NCBI RefSeq assembly: GCF_001421015.2
Contig: NZ_CP013023.1
Span: 4,333,501-4,397,500, forward strand
Reading direction: 5' to 3'
Origin: Paenibacillus bovis
GTDB taxonomy: Bacteria > Bacillota > Bacilli > Paenibacillales > Paenibacillaceae
Length of the DNA stretch: 64,000 nucleotides
Under the pieces are notes generated by a model. It was not told the origin of the DNA. It did no database searches and worked only from the letters and a program-made list of their open reading frames with translations. Of the stretch, positions 46,412 through 55,912 are shown one piece after another; within the stretch, counting starts at the first letter, position 1; each line of letters starts with the position of its first letter. Made by a program: the position numbers and the translations under genes.

Positions 46412-47068
46412 TTAACGGTTGCGCAGCCATTTCTCTGCTTTGCGATCTCTACCTGGAGAGCGAAGCGTCTGATCCCTATACTCGGTCCAAGGTGACAATT
46501 TGGTATAGGCTTCTGCTTCGATACGATCCATCGCATCTTCATAATGCCCGGACTTGAAGTCTTCGATCACCTCGATCAGATCTTCCCGATTCAGCAGCTT
46601 GACCCCGTTCACAGCGGCGAGTGTCTCGCAGGCTGATGTGAATCGTGCTGCAGAAGTGAGCACAATCGAGCGTTGAGCCTGATAATAACGCATAGAGCCA
46701 TATACTTCCTGGACAGCATCCAGGCTGATTGCATTGCTTTCCTGATAACGCTTGGCCTGCAGCACATTGCGTACTCCAAGACGATCCGTAAAAACCAGAT
46801 CTGCACCAAAGTCACTGCTGTCTTTGGTTTTGTATGTATCGTCATAGCCCAGTTCGCTAAACAGCCGGTACAAATATCGCTCAAATTCGGCACCCTCCAT
46901 ATGGTCAATATCCTGGATAGTGATCCGCCTCGGATCGAGTTGTTCTCGCCGAATACGCGCGCTCCGTCGCTTGGATCCACGGATTAGTAAGATAAGGATT
47001 AATAGGATGACGACTGCTGTCAGTCCGTACATCCAGAGCGGCTGTCCTATCCACAGATTATCTGTCAT
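46412..47068 (-). CDS. Membrane-anchored Mrr-like restriction endonuclease-fold protein
   Basis: A 218-aa protein with one N-terminal transmembrane helix (residues ~14-30, VVILLILILLI) and a basic stretch, then a PD-(D/E)XK domain of the Mrr_cat type. E61/E63 lie in GAEFERYLYRLF, D90 in DFGADLVF, and Q104-A-K106 in NVLQAKRY, which is the family's D...QxK active site. Similar membrane-tethered proteins are widespread, and their substrates are mostly unknown. No methyltransferase or other restriction partner is next to it, so a defence role is only a possibility. The RNA must be monocistronic or start near 47100. Confidence 0.85.
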   Translation of the reverse strand: MTDNLWIGQPLWMYGLTAVVILLILILLIRGSKRRSARIRREQLDPRRITIQDIDHMEGAEFERYLYRLFSELGYDDTYKTKDSSDFGADLVFTDRLGVRNVLQAKRYQESNAISLDAVQEVYGSMRYYQAQRSIVLTSAARFTSACETLAAVNGVKLLNREDLIEVIEDFKSGHYEDAMDRIEAEAYTKLSPWTEYRDQTLRSPGRDRKAEKWLRNR

Positions 47069-47655
47069 GTCGTAGTTGTCTCCTCTTTTGCTTGTTCATT
47101 GGTTTCTTATTCACCTGTATCTCGCAGTAACTATACCAGATACAATCGAGATGCGGAAGTGTAAGCAGCGGCTGGTTACCCAACTAATTTTTAGCTAGCC
47201 GCTTGGTACTGCTTGCTCCTTTATACTGCTTGTTCCTTTGCACTGCACTGCATGTGGACAGTTAATTCATATGTATTGGCTGCTCTTCAATGGACTAGTT
47301 TTCAGTAGTAGCTATTTTTCAGACTGCCAGCTTTTTTCGATCTATTCGACGGCTTGATGTCGTCAATTGTGTCATAGTCATTCACCTTCTCTCCATCCTT
47401 CAACCTGCTCGCAGCCCTTCGCACGAGCCTTGTTTTACAAGCACCTGTATCGATTTTATGGACACTCTCTATCGACTGGTATCAAGCTCTTAGGAGAACA
47501 ATAGATCAGCCTGAAACACTATCTTTGACCTGTCACAATCTACTTCTTTTCTCTAGCTGTCATTATTTTCCTCTGGTTGACTGCCGATGAGTCCGGGTAA
47601 ATGCAGTATTAGTAACATGTGCGAAATCATTTTTCAATCCAAGGAGGACAATTAT
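47069..47655. other. Intergenic region before the SDR gene
   Basis: About 590 bases. No gene with a ribosome site is visible. The stretch 47200-47330 has short imperfect repeats (CTTGGTACTGCTTG and CTTTATACTGCTTG type). The ribosome site AAGGAGG precedes the next gene. Confidence 0.4.
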
Positions 47656-48447
47656 ATGCTGGGTAAAAAAACGATTTTCATTACAGGTGCAGGCAGCGGA
47701 CTAGGCAAGGGCGCCGCGATCGGTCTTGCTCAAAAAGGACATAAAGTCATCGCTACCGTTGAAACGATCTCCCAAGTTCCTCCACTGCAGGACTATGCCA
47801 AGGAGCAGGGACTGAATATCGAAGTATTCAAGCTGGATGTAAACAACCCGCTGGATCGTGCACAGCTGGAGAAATATGATATCGACGTATTTGTTGCCAA
47901 CGCAGCAATTGGTCAGGGCGGCCCGCTGGCTGAACTGCCGGTCGAGAATCTGCGCCAGATTTTCGATACCAATGTATTCAACTCCCTGGAGCTGGTACAG
48001 ATTGCAGCACGTCAGTTTGTCGCCAAGAAAAAAGGTAAAATTATCTTTATCAGCTCCATCGCCGGACTGAGCGTAACGCCATATCTCGGCCCTTACTGCG
48101 CATCCAAGCATGCGGTTGAAGCGATTGCTCAGGCACTCAAGGATGAGCTGGCCGAATTCGGTGTACAGGTCGCTACGATCAACCCGGGTCCTTTCAAAAC
48201 GGGCTTCAACGATATGATGTTTGCTGAGAAAGAAAAATGGTATGACGAGAAAACCAACTTTACCAAACGCTCCGACATGATGAAAGGCGAAAAAATGCTC
48301 GCCCAACAGTTCGATCCGCAGGACATGATCGACAAAATGGTCGAAATCATCGACGCCAAACATCATGCGTTCCGCAATGTATATCCGGAAGCTTCCGAGC
48401 AGCAGGTCAAGGAGTATCAAGCCAAGCTGTGGGAAGAACAAGTCTAA
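47656..48447 (+). CDS. Short-chain dehydrogenase/reductase
   Basis: A 263-aa SDR with the cofactor motif TGAGSGLGKGAA (residues 10-21), NAAIG in the middle, and catalytic Ser and Tyr-Lys in ISSIAGLS and YCASK. Members of this classical SDR group reduce or oxidise small alcohols and ketones with NAD(P). The ATG at 47656 follows AAGGAGG and fits the usual SDR N-terminus, so the longer frame is not used. Monocistronic, with its own terminator. Confidence 0.9.
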   Translation: MLGKKTIFITGAGSGLGKGAAIGLAQKGHKVIATVETISQVPPLQDYAKEQGLNIEVFKLDVNNPLDRAQLEKYDIDVFVANAAIGQGGPLAELPVENLRQIFDTNVFNSLELVQIAARQFVAKKKGKIIFISSIAGLSVTPYLGPYCASKHAVEAIAQALKDELAEFGVQVATINPGPFKTGFNDMMFAEKEKWYDEKTNFTKRSDMMKGEKMLAQQFDPQDMIDKMVEIIDAKHHAFRNVYPEASEQQVKEYQAKLWEEQV

Positions 48448-48592
48448 AGTAAAATATAATTCGATCCATGCTATCACAAAATGTAGATCAAGACTAGCGT
48501 AGCAATGCTGAAGCAGTACAGCAGCATTGAGACCGTATAGTAGCGCTGTGCTGTTTGAGTATATTTTAAAATAGTATTGGATTGCATACAGG

Positions 48593-48618
48593 AAAGCCCA
48601 CTATATAGTGGGCTTTTT
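48593..48618 (+). terminator. Terminator after the SDR gene
   Basis: AAAGCCCACTATATAGTGGGCTTTTT is a near-perfect palindrome with a T tail, about 145 bases after the stop. Confidence 0.85.
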
Positions 48619-48850
48619 ATGTAGAGCAGACCTTTTATTCTCTAATAATCTCTATTTTCTAAATAATCTTCTATCGTATTCTCTTTTCTGCTCTTGCCAA
48701 ATATAATAAATGATTATTTCTATTATCCAGCTAGTAATACAGTGTAAAATAGAAATAGACTGAAAGCAGTAATTCTTGGTTCCCTATAGATTAACTCCGC
48801 TTATTCAACCGAAATCTATCCAATCTTTATTCATGGAAGGAGCATAACAC

Positions 48851-49801
48851 ATGCAAAATACCGTATCTATCAAATGGCTGCTCGCCCGGATGTTCGAACC
48901 GGATCTGGTTATCGCCGACTGCCGCTTCTGGCTGAACGATCCACTAGCTGGACGCCAAAAATATGCCGAATCCCATATTCCACGTGCAATCTATCTGGAT
49001 CTGGAGGAAGACCTCTCCTCCCCCGTCAGCACTCACGGCGGCCGCCATCCGCTACCTGAGCCGGAACAGATGGCTCATATCTTCGGCCGTGCTGGACTGA
49101 GCCAGGATGACCGAATCGTGATCTATGATGATAATAACGTCATGAATGCATCCCGCCTGTGGTGGATGCTGACGTATCTGGGACACAATCAGGTGTACAT
49201 ACTGGAGCAGGATTTCAGCGCCTGGAAACAGGCAGGCTATCCGGTGACCGATGAGCAGCCGGTAGTCGTACCGAAAACATTCGAAGCGCGTCCACAGGCA
49301 GACATGGTAGTAGATGTCGATTATGTGCGTCAGGTGTCGGAACGACTGTCCGGATCGGGCCGTGCCGATGCCGGGCAAGCTGATAGTGTTAATCATACGG
49401 CGGCTAATCATACCGGCAGTAGTAACGAAGTAGACTCCACTGTACATCTCAACACGCCAACAGTACTGATCGACTCACGCGCCCATAATCGCTATCTGGG
49501 ACTGGAAGAACATTTGGACAAAAAAGCAGGGCATATTCCCGGTGCAGTCAATTTTTTCTGGCAGGATGTGTTGACCGAAGCAGGAAGCTTGAAGTCTGCC
49601 GAGCAGCTAGAAGAGCAGTTTGCCGGGTTGGATAAAGATGCTGAGATTATCGTGTACTGCGGTTCTGGTGTATCTGCTTGTCCGAATGTGTTTGCTTTAA
49701 GACAGATTGGATTTGAGAATGTGAAACTGTATCCGGGGAGTTGGAGTGACTGGATTAGCTATGAAGAGAACCGGATTGGGAAGGGTGAGGAAAGCCAATA
49801 G
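48851..49801 (+). CDS. Sulfurtransferase with two rhodanese domains
   Basis: A 316-aa protein of the thiosulfate / 3-mercaptopyruvate sulfurtransferase family. The inactive N-terminal domain (AYL.LEEDLSS, GGRHPLP, VIYDDNNVMNASRLWW) is followed by a catalytic domain whose cysteine is C270 in YCGSGVSACPN. It moves sulfur from a thiol donor to cyanide or another acceptor. Between the two domains lies an unusual Ser/Asn/His/Ala-rich stretch (residues ~163-200), which relatives normally lack. The ribosome site is GGAAGGAG. Monocistronic. Confidence 0.93.
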   Translation: MQNTVSIKWLLARMFEPDLVIADCRFWLNDPLAGRQKYAESHIPRAIYLDLEEDLSSPVSTHGGRHPLPEPEQMAHIFGRAGLSQDDRIVIYDDNNVMNASRLWWMLTYLGHNQVYILEQDFSAWKQAGYPVTDEQPVVVPKTFEARPQADMVVDVDYVRQVSERLSGSGRADAGQADSVNHTAANHTGSSNEVDSTVHLNTPTVLIDSRAHNRYLGLEEHLDKKAGHIPGAVNFFWQDVLTEAGSLKSAEQLEEQFAGLDKDAEIIVYCGSGVSACPNVFALRQIGFENVKLYPGSWSDWISYEENRIGKGEESQ

Positions 49802-49813
49802 CAATTAAATAAC

Positions 49814-49840
49814 AAAGCCCGTTTACGATACGGGCTTTTT
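49814..49840 (+). terminator. Terminator of the sulfurtransferase gene
   Basis: AAAGCCCGT pairs with ACGGGCTTT, followed by TT, 13 bases after the stop. Confidence 0.9.
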
Positions 49841-49986
49841 GACATTGAAGTATTATTCTTTTATATACTTTTAAATTATTTGACTTTTATTAACGAATTC
49901 AGGTTATTTACTGATTGTGTATAAAGAACATTCATATTAAAGTGTTAAAAAATGGAACAAATCACATAGAATAAAGGAGTGATTTC

Positions 49987-52900
49987 ATGCTAGAAATTAC
50001 AGGACAAGATATTGGCTCTTTAGACGATACCAATCTTCGAACTTTGATAGGATTACTATGTGAAGCGGAACTATATAAAGTAAATATTGCAACAATGGGA
50101 GTTACATATGGTGGAGATCAAAATGCTGCAGATGGTGGTATTGATGTTCGTGTAGAGGTATCTGCACCATTGAATGAAGATGGATATATACCAAGATCAA
50201 CTACAGGTTTTCAAGTAAAAAAACCTGATATGCCTAGAAGAGCAATCCTACAAGAAATGCAACCACATGGGGAATTAAGAGAAGTTATAAAAGAATTAAT
50301 AAGTAAAAAAGGAGCTTATATTATTATTAGCAGTCAAGGATCAACTTCTGATACTTCATTAGCTAATCGACGACTTGCTATGAGAAATGCAATACAAGAA
50401 AATGATCCTAACGGATATTTAAAGATTGATTTTTATGATCGCGAACGAATTGCGAATTGGGTACGCATGCATCCTGCTTTAATATTATGGGTACGTGATA
50501 AAATAGGCAACCCTATTCAGGGATGGAAAGGATTTGGGACTTGGACTCATCCAACAGTAAGTGATAATAACGAATACTTTTCTGATGAACATATCCGTCT
50601 TTATAATGTAGCAAGTAACTCTAAAAATAATGGTTCTTCAATTTTAGATGGTATAAATGATATGAGAGCTATACTTTCTAAACCTGGCTCTTCTATCCGT
50701 TTAGTAGGATTATCAGGAGTTGGAAAAACTCGCTTAGTACAAGCATTATTTGAAAAAGAAGTAGGCGAATCTGCTCTTAGTCCTTCACAAGTATTCTATG
50801 CTGATTTAGGAGACGCTCCACTTCCTGATCCACGTAACTTTGCAGAAAGGTTAATAACACTCAAAAAACCCTTAATTCTAATCGTTGATAACTGTCCTCC
50901 TAATTTACACAAACGATTAACTTCTCTATGTACATCTACTGGAAGTTTAATTAGCTTGCTCACTATAGAGTATGATGTGAAAGACGATCAACCAGAAGAA
51001 ACTGAGGTTTTCCGTTTGCAACCTTCTTCAAAGGAAATAATTGAAAAAATAATTTTAAATCAGTTTTACCATATAACTAATGCAGGCGCTAGACTTATTG
51101 CCGATTTTTCTGGAGGAAATGCACGAATTGCCATTGCTTTAGCAAAAGTTATTAAACGGGATGACGACATTTCAAGATTAAGAGATAGCGACTTGTTTGA
51201 AAGATTATTTCAACAAAGAAATAAACCGGATAATACACTTCTTAAAGCAGCTGAAGTTTGTTCATTAGTATATTCATTTAGCATTGATACAAGTGAATCA
51301 GAACAAAATGAATTAACGTTACTTGGATCATTAGCAAGTTTAAATGTTAATGAACTATATGCTCAAACAGGAGAATTGAAACGCAGAGATCTTGTTCAAC
51401 AACGCGGAAATTGGAGAGCAGTTTTACCTCCAGTGATTGCAAATAGACTAGCTGATAAAGCTCTTCAAGATATACCTTCTAATTTAATAAATAATTCTTT
51501 TTTAAACAAAAGTTCAGATCGACTGAAACTATCTTTTTTTAAACGATTAGGATTATTGCATAATTCTGAAATCGCAAAAAGTCTTATTAAGGACTGGCTA
51601 TCAAAAAATAGTTTTCTTGGAGATGTAGAAAAATTCGGAGATGTAGAAGTCAAATTATTCTTGCATATTGCTCCAATAAATCCTGAACTAGTATTATCGA
51701 CGATTGAAAGAATATTTGAGAAAGAAAGTCAGGCTCTGTTTTTATCTCGTGAGAATCCTTACTTCAGAGAATTTTCACAATTACTCAGACATATAGCATA
51801 TGATGATTCTTTATTTGAAAGATCAATATTAATTCTTACTAATTTTGCACTTTCAGAAAAAGTTGATGAGAACAATGATTCAATACGTCGTTTATTAAAA
51901 TCAATGTTTTATATTTATCTTTCAGGAACGCATGCTTCTGCTGAGCAAAGATTAAAAATAATTTCCAATTTAATTTATTCTAATCAAGAGGATAAAATTG
52001 AATTAGGCTTACTATTATTAAGTGCTACATTGGAAGCTTGGCATTTTATCTCATTTTACACTACAGAATTTGGAGCCCGAATGCGAGATTACGGATGGCA
52101 ACCAAAAAATAAAGAAGAAATAAGTAATTGGTATGATATTTTTTTAGAATATTCAGTCGAACTAATTAGTAGTAATCATGTTGTAGCTTCAAAAGTCAAA
52201 TCAATCTTAGCTGAAAAATTGAGGGCTCTATGGAGTAAAGCTTACATGCATAATGAAATAGAAGTTGCTGTAAAAACAATTTCATCACATAGTTCTTGGA
52301 ACGAAGGCTTAATAGCCGTCAAAAGTATTTTAAAATTTGATAGTAAAAATATGAGTTCAGAATTGATCTCTAAATTAGAAGAACTAGTAATTATACTTGA
52401 ACCTAAAAATATAGTTGAAAAAATAAAACTTTATACTCTCTCTAGCAGGAATTTTTATTTAGATTTACTTGACTTTGAGGATGTTCCTGAAAATTTGAAT
52501 GCAGCTGCCCAATTATTAGGAAATCAAGCTGCTAATCAAAACGATATACTTTATAAGTTGTTACCAGAATTATTGGTTGAACACGGCTTAAGAATATTTG
52601 ATTTTGGTAAAGGATTAGCACAAGCAAGTCAAGCACCTGAAGCTATTTGGGATATTCTACTAAGAGAATTGCAATCGATATCTGAAAACAAACGTAACCA
52701 TCAAATATTACAAGGATTTCTAAATGGACTATTTGAATCTAATCGAGAATTATGTAACAATTATTTAGACGATGCACTTACTAATAAGACTCTTTCTAAA
52801 GTTTTCCCTTTACTGCAAATCAGCGTGGTTATAAATAAAAAAGCAATTGAACGATTAGAAAATTCATTAATAATTGGAGACGCTCCAATCTGGATATACA

Positions 52901-53784
52901 ACAATTTAGCACTAGGCAGAATGCTTGATGATATTGATGACGATTCACTAATTAGTTTATTAAAGAAAATAGCTAGTAAAACTGATGGAAATGAAGTTGC
53001 AATTCATATTTTAAGCTTACTAACTCATGGAAAAAAGAAAGAAGAAATAAGTAAAAAAGTAGCTTTACTTGGACAAGAGCTTATAGTGAATATACCACTT
53101 TCAATTTTTCTTAGACCTGTTCAAGGATTGGATTACAAAATTTCTGAAATGATAAAGTACTGTTTTGTAGATGAAGCAGGCGAAAGAAATGCTTGGTTAG
53201 TCGCCAAAAAGATTTTTTCGGCTTTAAGCAACGGTGATATTTATATTAGAGATTTAGAGGACACTTTAAAGACATTAGCATCCGCTTATCCAATAATTTT
53301 CCTAGACACTTTTTTTGGTAAATCTGAAGAAGCTAATGATTATATAGAATTGTCATTTAGCATGAGCGATTTAGACTCTTCTTCAAATCCTATTTCTTTA
53401 ATAAAAGATGCTATTATTCTTCAATGGTGTAAGTCTAATCCAGAAGTTAGAGAATTAGCTTTAGCTTCAGCTATTATACCCTATCAGTTTACAGAAAACC
53501 AAATCAGTTGGACTTCTTTGGCTATGAATTTAATTGAGAATTCTATAGATCCTATCGCAGTATTACAGAAAATAAAGCGAAAATTTAGACCAATGTCATG
53601 GAATGGTTCGAGAGCAGCCAAAATGGAACAATATATTCCATTAATAGCTATACTAGAAAGTAATAAAAATCATGTTATTGCAGAATGGTCTTCACAAGAA
53701 AAACTCAAGTTCCAATCTGAAATACTTACTGAAAGAAAATCCGAAGAAAAATACGAGAAAAGCGTTAATGAACGATTTGAATAG
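49987..53784 (+). CDS. PD-(D/E)XK nuclease-STAND NTPase-helical repeat protein, Avs-like candidate
   Basis: A 1265-aa protein. Residues ~1-170 look like a restriction-type nuclease: E28/E30 in LLCEAELYK, D49 and D53 in NAADGGIDVRVEV, and Q76-V-K78 in TGFQVKKPD. A P-loop NTPase follows, with Walker A GLSGVGKT (241-248) and Walker B LILIVDN (D301), then a helical segment typical of STAND ATPases. From about residue 480 to the end the sequence is helix-rich and repeat-like without a known motif. This order (effector, STAND, sensor) is that of Avs antiphage proteins. The gene is clearly AT-richer than its neighbours, suggesting transfer. The start follows AAAGGAGTG. It stands alone, with its own terminator. 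Assignment to defence is inference. Confidence 0.8.
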   Translation: MLEITGQDIGSLDDTNLRTLIGLLCEAELYKVNIATMGVTYGGDQNAADGGIDVRVEVSAPLNEDGYIPRSTTGFQVKKPDMPRRAILQEMQPHGELREVIKELISKKGAYIIISSQGSTSDTSLANRRLAMRNAIQENDPNGYLKIDFYDRERIANWVRMHPALILWVRDKIGNPIQGWKGFGTWTHPTVSDNNEYFSDEHIRLYNVASNSKNNGSSILDGINDMRAILSKPGSSIRLVGLSGVGKTRLVQALFEKEVGESALSPSQVFYADLGDAPLPDPRNFAERLITLKKPLILIVDNCPPNLHKRLTSLCTSTGSLISLLTIEYDVKDDQPEETEVFRLQPSSKEIIEKIILNQFYHITNAGARLIADFSGGNARIAIALAKVIKRDDDISRLRDSDLFERLFQQRNKPDNTLLKAAEVCSLVYSFSIDTSESEQNELTLLGSLASLNVNELYAQTGELKRRDLVQQRGNWRAVLPPVIANRLADKALQDIPSNLINNSFLNKSSDRLKLSFFKRLGLLHNSEIAKSLIKDWLSKNSFLGDVEKFGDVEVKLFLHIAPINPELVLSTIERIFEKESQALFLSRENPYFREFSQLLRHIAYDDSLFERSILILTNFALSEKVDENNDSIRRLLKSMFYIYLSGTHASAEQRLKIISNLIYSNQEDKIELGLLLLSATLEAWHFISFYTTEFGARMRDYGWQPKNKEEISNWYDIFLEYSVELISSNHVVASKVKSILAEKLRALWSKAYMHNEIEVAVKTISSHSSWNEGLIAVKSILKFDSKNMSSELISKLEELVIILEPKNIVEKIKLYTLSSRNFYLDLLDFEDVPENLNAAAQLLGNQAANQNDILYKLLPELLVEHGLRIFDFGKGLAQASQAPEAIWDILLRELQSISENKRNHQILQGFLNGLFESNRELCNNYLDDALTNKTLSKVFPLLQISVVINKKAIERLENSLIIGDAPIWIYNNLALGRMLDDIDDDSLISLLKKIASKTDGNEVAIHILSLLTHGKKKEEISKKVALLGQELIVNIPLSIFLRPVQGLDYKISEMIKYCFVDEAGERNAWLVAKKIFSALSNGDIYIRDLEDTLKTLASAYPIIFLDTFFGKSEEANDYIELSFSMSDLDSSSNPISLIKDAIILQWCKSNPEVRELALASAIIPYQFTENQISWTSLAMNLIENSIDPIAVLQKIKRKFRPMSWNGSRAAKMEQYIPLIAILESNKNHVIAEWSSQEKLKFQSEILTERKSEEKYEKSVNERFE

Positions 53785-53820
53785 ATAGAGGTTCCTAACA
53801 TTTCAAAAAATCTAGCATTA

Positions 53821-53870
53821 AAAAAAAGAGCGATTCCAAGCCTAAATCAGGCTTGAGTTCACTCTTTTTC
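53821..53870. terminator. Terminator between the STAND gene and the VanZ-like gene
   Basis: AAGCCT/AGGCTT forms the top and AAAGAG/CTCTTT the base of an interrupted stem with A and T tracts on either side, between convergent genes. It can serve both strands. Confidence 0.75.
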
Positions 53871-53884
53871 TATTCTATTTAACC

Positions 53885-54808
53885 TTACTCCCAGAGATGC
53901 TTCATCTCCCGATACCCAACATCCCATGCCTTTTCGTTTCCGTCCAACGTAATAGTAAGCACATCGGCTTGTTCAAAATAAGCCTCGAATAGCTCCGATT
54001 GATGCTTTTGATATTTAGAGGAATAGGACAAGATTTCCCGTCCGTCCACAGATACGCTTATACTTCCTTGAAAATCGTTTTGGTCTGGAATTCCATATTT
54101 CAAATAAAAGTAAAATTCTTTGCCGTCAAACTTGTAGCTATACGTTTCTGATTTCTTGCTGTTGCTGTCATATACATTGAATTGAGGAGTGATTTCTTGA
54201 CCACCTATTTTAAAAGGAAGTAATTCGTTCTTGTTCGATGTCATTCCACTACTATTTTTCAATTCGCTCAAAGCAACAAACGGACCCGGACTTTTAGCAA
54301 CAGCTTTATCTATTCCAGCACCGATTCCCCACGTCACAACCAATAGTAAAGCAACAGAAACGCCCATAGAGATAACGCTTCGCCAAACGGTTTTAGCACG
54401 TATTCCAATACGGTAAGCTGCGAACCCGATCACTGCTCCAGATAAATTTTTAAAAACATCGCCTAAATCAAAGCTTCCGAGTAAGGTCAAAGCTTGTATC
54501 GTTTCAAGCAAGAGAATAGACAACAGAAATCCGATAACGAATCGAGCAAAGCTAACTCGATATAGTAAGGGAATTAAAATGCCAAAAGGGATAAAAGCCG
54601 CCATATTTCCCAGACTCACCATATCCATTAGTGTTGGATGCAACAATTCTGAGGGACTAGGCAATTTCAAAAAATTATCAGGTAACAAAATAAATGTATA
54701 CTCATCCGCTTCGGAATCACCTCTACTAAAAGCAAAAAACATAAAATAAACAATTAAGATTGTATAAAGCACGGTTACGCCGAAAATAAGCTTGCGTTGT
54801 TTTGACAT
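53885..54808 (-). CDS. VanZ-like membrane protein with C-terminal extension
   Basis: The start at 54808 follows GAGGAG, giving 307 aa. Residues ~5-165 hold four to five transmembrane helices with the VanZ pattern: LGNMAAFIPFGILIPLL, ETIQALTLLGSFDLGDVFKNLSG (acidic core), and GFAAYRIG. A further helix (~175-195) leads to an extracytoplasmic beta-rich tail of ~110 residues. VanZ proteins confer low-level teicoplanin resistance in enterococci, but most homologues have unknown roles. The tail is not part of the standard family and I do not recognise it. Confidence 0.85.
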   Translation of the reverse strand: MSKQRKLIFGVTVLYTILIVYFMFFAFSRGDSEADEYTFILLPDNFLKLPSPSELLHPTLMDMVSLGNMAAFIPFGILIPLLYRVSFARFVIGFLLSILLLETIQALTLLGSFDLGDVFKNLSGAVIGFAAYRIGIRAKTVWRSVISMGVSVALLLVVTWGIGAGIDKAVAKSPGPFVALSELKNSSGMTSNKNELLPFKIGGQEITPQFNVYDSNSKKSETYSYKFDGKEFYFYLKYGIPDQNDFQGSISVSVDGREILSYSSKYQKHQSELFEAYFEQADVLTITLDGNEKAWDVGYREMKHLWE

Positions 54809-55033
54809 CATTATCTCCTCTGGGAATCCTTTTTTAATACTATGTATACAAGACGGGGTTTCTTTTGCTTTTGTATCTATTTGCCAAGGAGATCGTGTAG
54901 AACAAGGAATCAAAGAACAAAAAGTCTCGTCAAATAGAAAAAGGGATTGACCCTGGTGATCAACCCCTTACATATTCATTTCCGTTATTTTGTTATTGAT
55001 TTAGCTAAATATAGATGCTCTACTAATCGTTAT

Positions 55034-55549
55034 TTAGCTGCTCCACTGCTTATATCCCAAAACAGCAAGATTCGGATTTGTACTTGAAATAAAAATACGG
55101 AATTTTTTATAATCATTTCGAGTTAATTTCATATATTGCTTTTGGACTTTGGAGCTTGGTTGGAAAGTCGCTACAAATACAGGTTCCCAGCCTTTATCAG
55201 TTTCAGTTTCCAGACTGAATACTACGTTTTGTTTATTTTGTCCTGGAAACGGAAATGCAGTGAACTGAACATCTGTTATTCCTTCTGCAGTAAAGCTTAT
55301 CGTTGAATGTGGTGTGGATTCGGCAGTAAAACCAGAGATCGCATAATAAGGAAGATTCGGTACAGGATCTCCTGGCTGTGGCGGTTCAGGAATGGTGATC
55401 GGCCCTACCTGTACACTGCTTGGCTGCATAAAATTTAAAGCATTTTCTGCAAACGCAGTAGATTGACCTGGAATAGCCATAGTTAATGACAAACCCAAAG
55501 TCAGGGCTAAAACAGACATTTTTTGGGCCAGTGGTTTTAATGTTTTCAT
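55034..55549 (-). CDS. Small secreted protein of unknown function (paralogue A)
   Basis: A 171-aa protein with a signal peptide (core ~12-26, likely cleavage after AFA). The mature part has a proline-rich segment (IPEPPQPGDPVPN) and a conserved C-terminal half: VQFTAFPFPGQNKQ, VVFSLETETDKGWEPVFV, TFQPSSK, NDYKKFRI and a final YKQWSS. The paralogue at 60707-61225 shares all these blocks. I recognise no known domain; a small beta-sandwich is plausible. GGTGAGGATG precedes the start. Confidence 0.8.
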   Translation of the reverse strand: MKTLKPLAQKMSVLALTLGLSLTMAIPGQSTAFAENALNFMQPSSVQVGPITIPEPPQPGDPVPNLPYYAISGFTAESTPHSTISFTAEGITDVQFTAFPFPGQNKQNVVFSLETETDKGWEPVFVATFQPSSKVQKQYMKLTRNDYKKFRIFISSTNPNLAVLGYKQWSS

Positions 55550-55912
55550 TATTCATCCTCACCTTCAATTATTAAAATAGTCAGCTCCTGTGAAGCTGTA
55601 ATGCTTTGCTTTCACCTCTTTTCCTATGTATCTATCCCATATACATACGTAAATTACTTAACTAAATGAAGTACATCTTTAATATAGCACCTTTGGAAAT
55701 AGATGGATATAAAAGGCTGTGAAATTTCTTCCATTCCTTTATACAGCCAAGCTATTTAGTTTCAACCTCCAATAACCGGGTAAGAAACATTTAGCTGCAT
55801 ATTTCCACTCTTTTCCAGTTGTTAGATGTAGTTTCTTTAATGTTCTTTATTCCTTCTGCCCCATTCTATTTTGTTTGCAACCACATACGTAAACGCCGAG
55901 AGGAGCAATATA
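55550..55912. other. Intergenic region
   Basis: About 360 bases between divergent genes (small secreted protein and FAD monooxygenase). No gene is visible and no firm promoter was found; a GAGAGGAG ribosome site lies at its right end. Confidence 0.4.
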
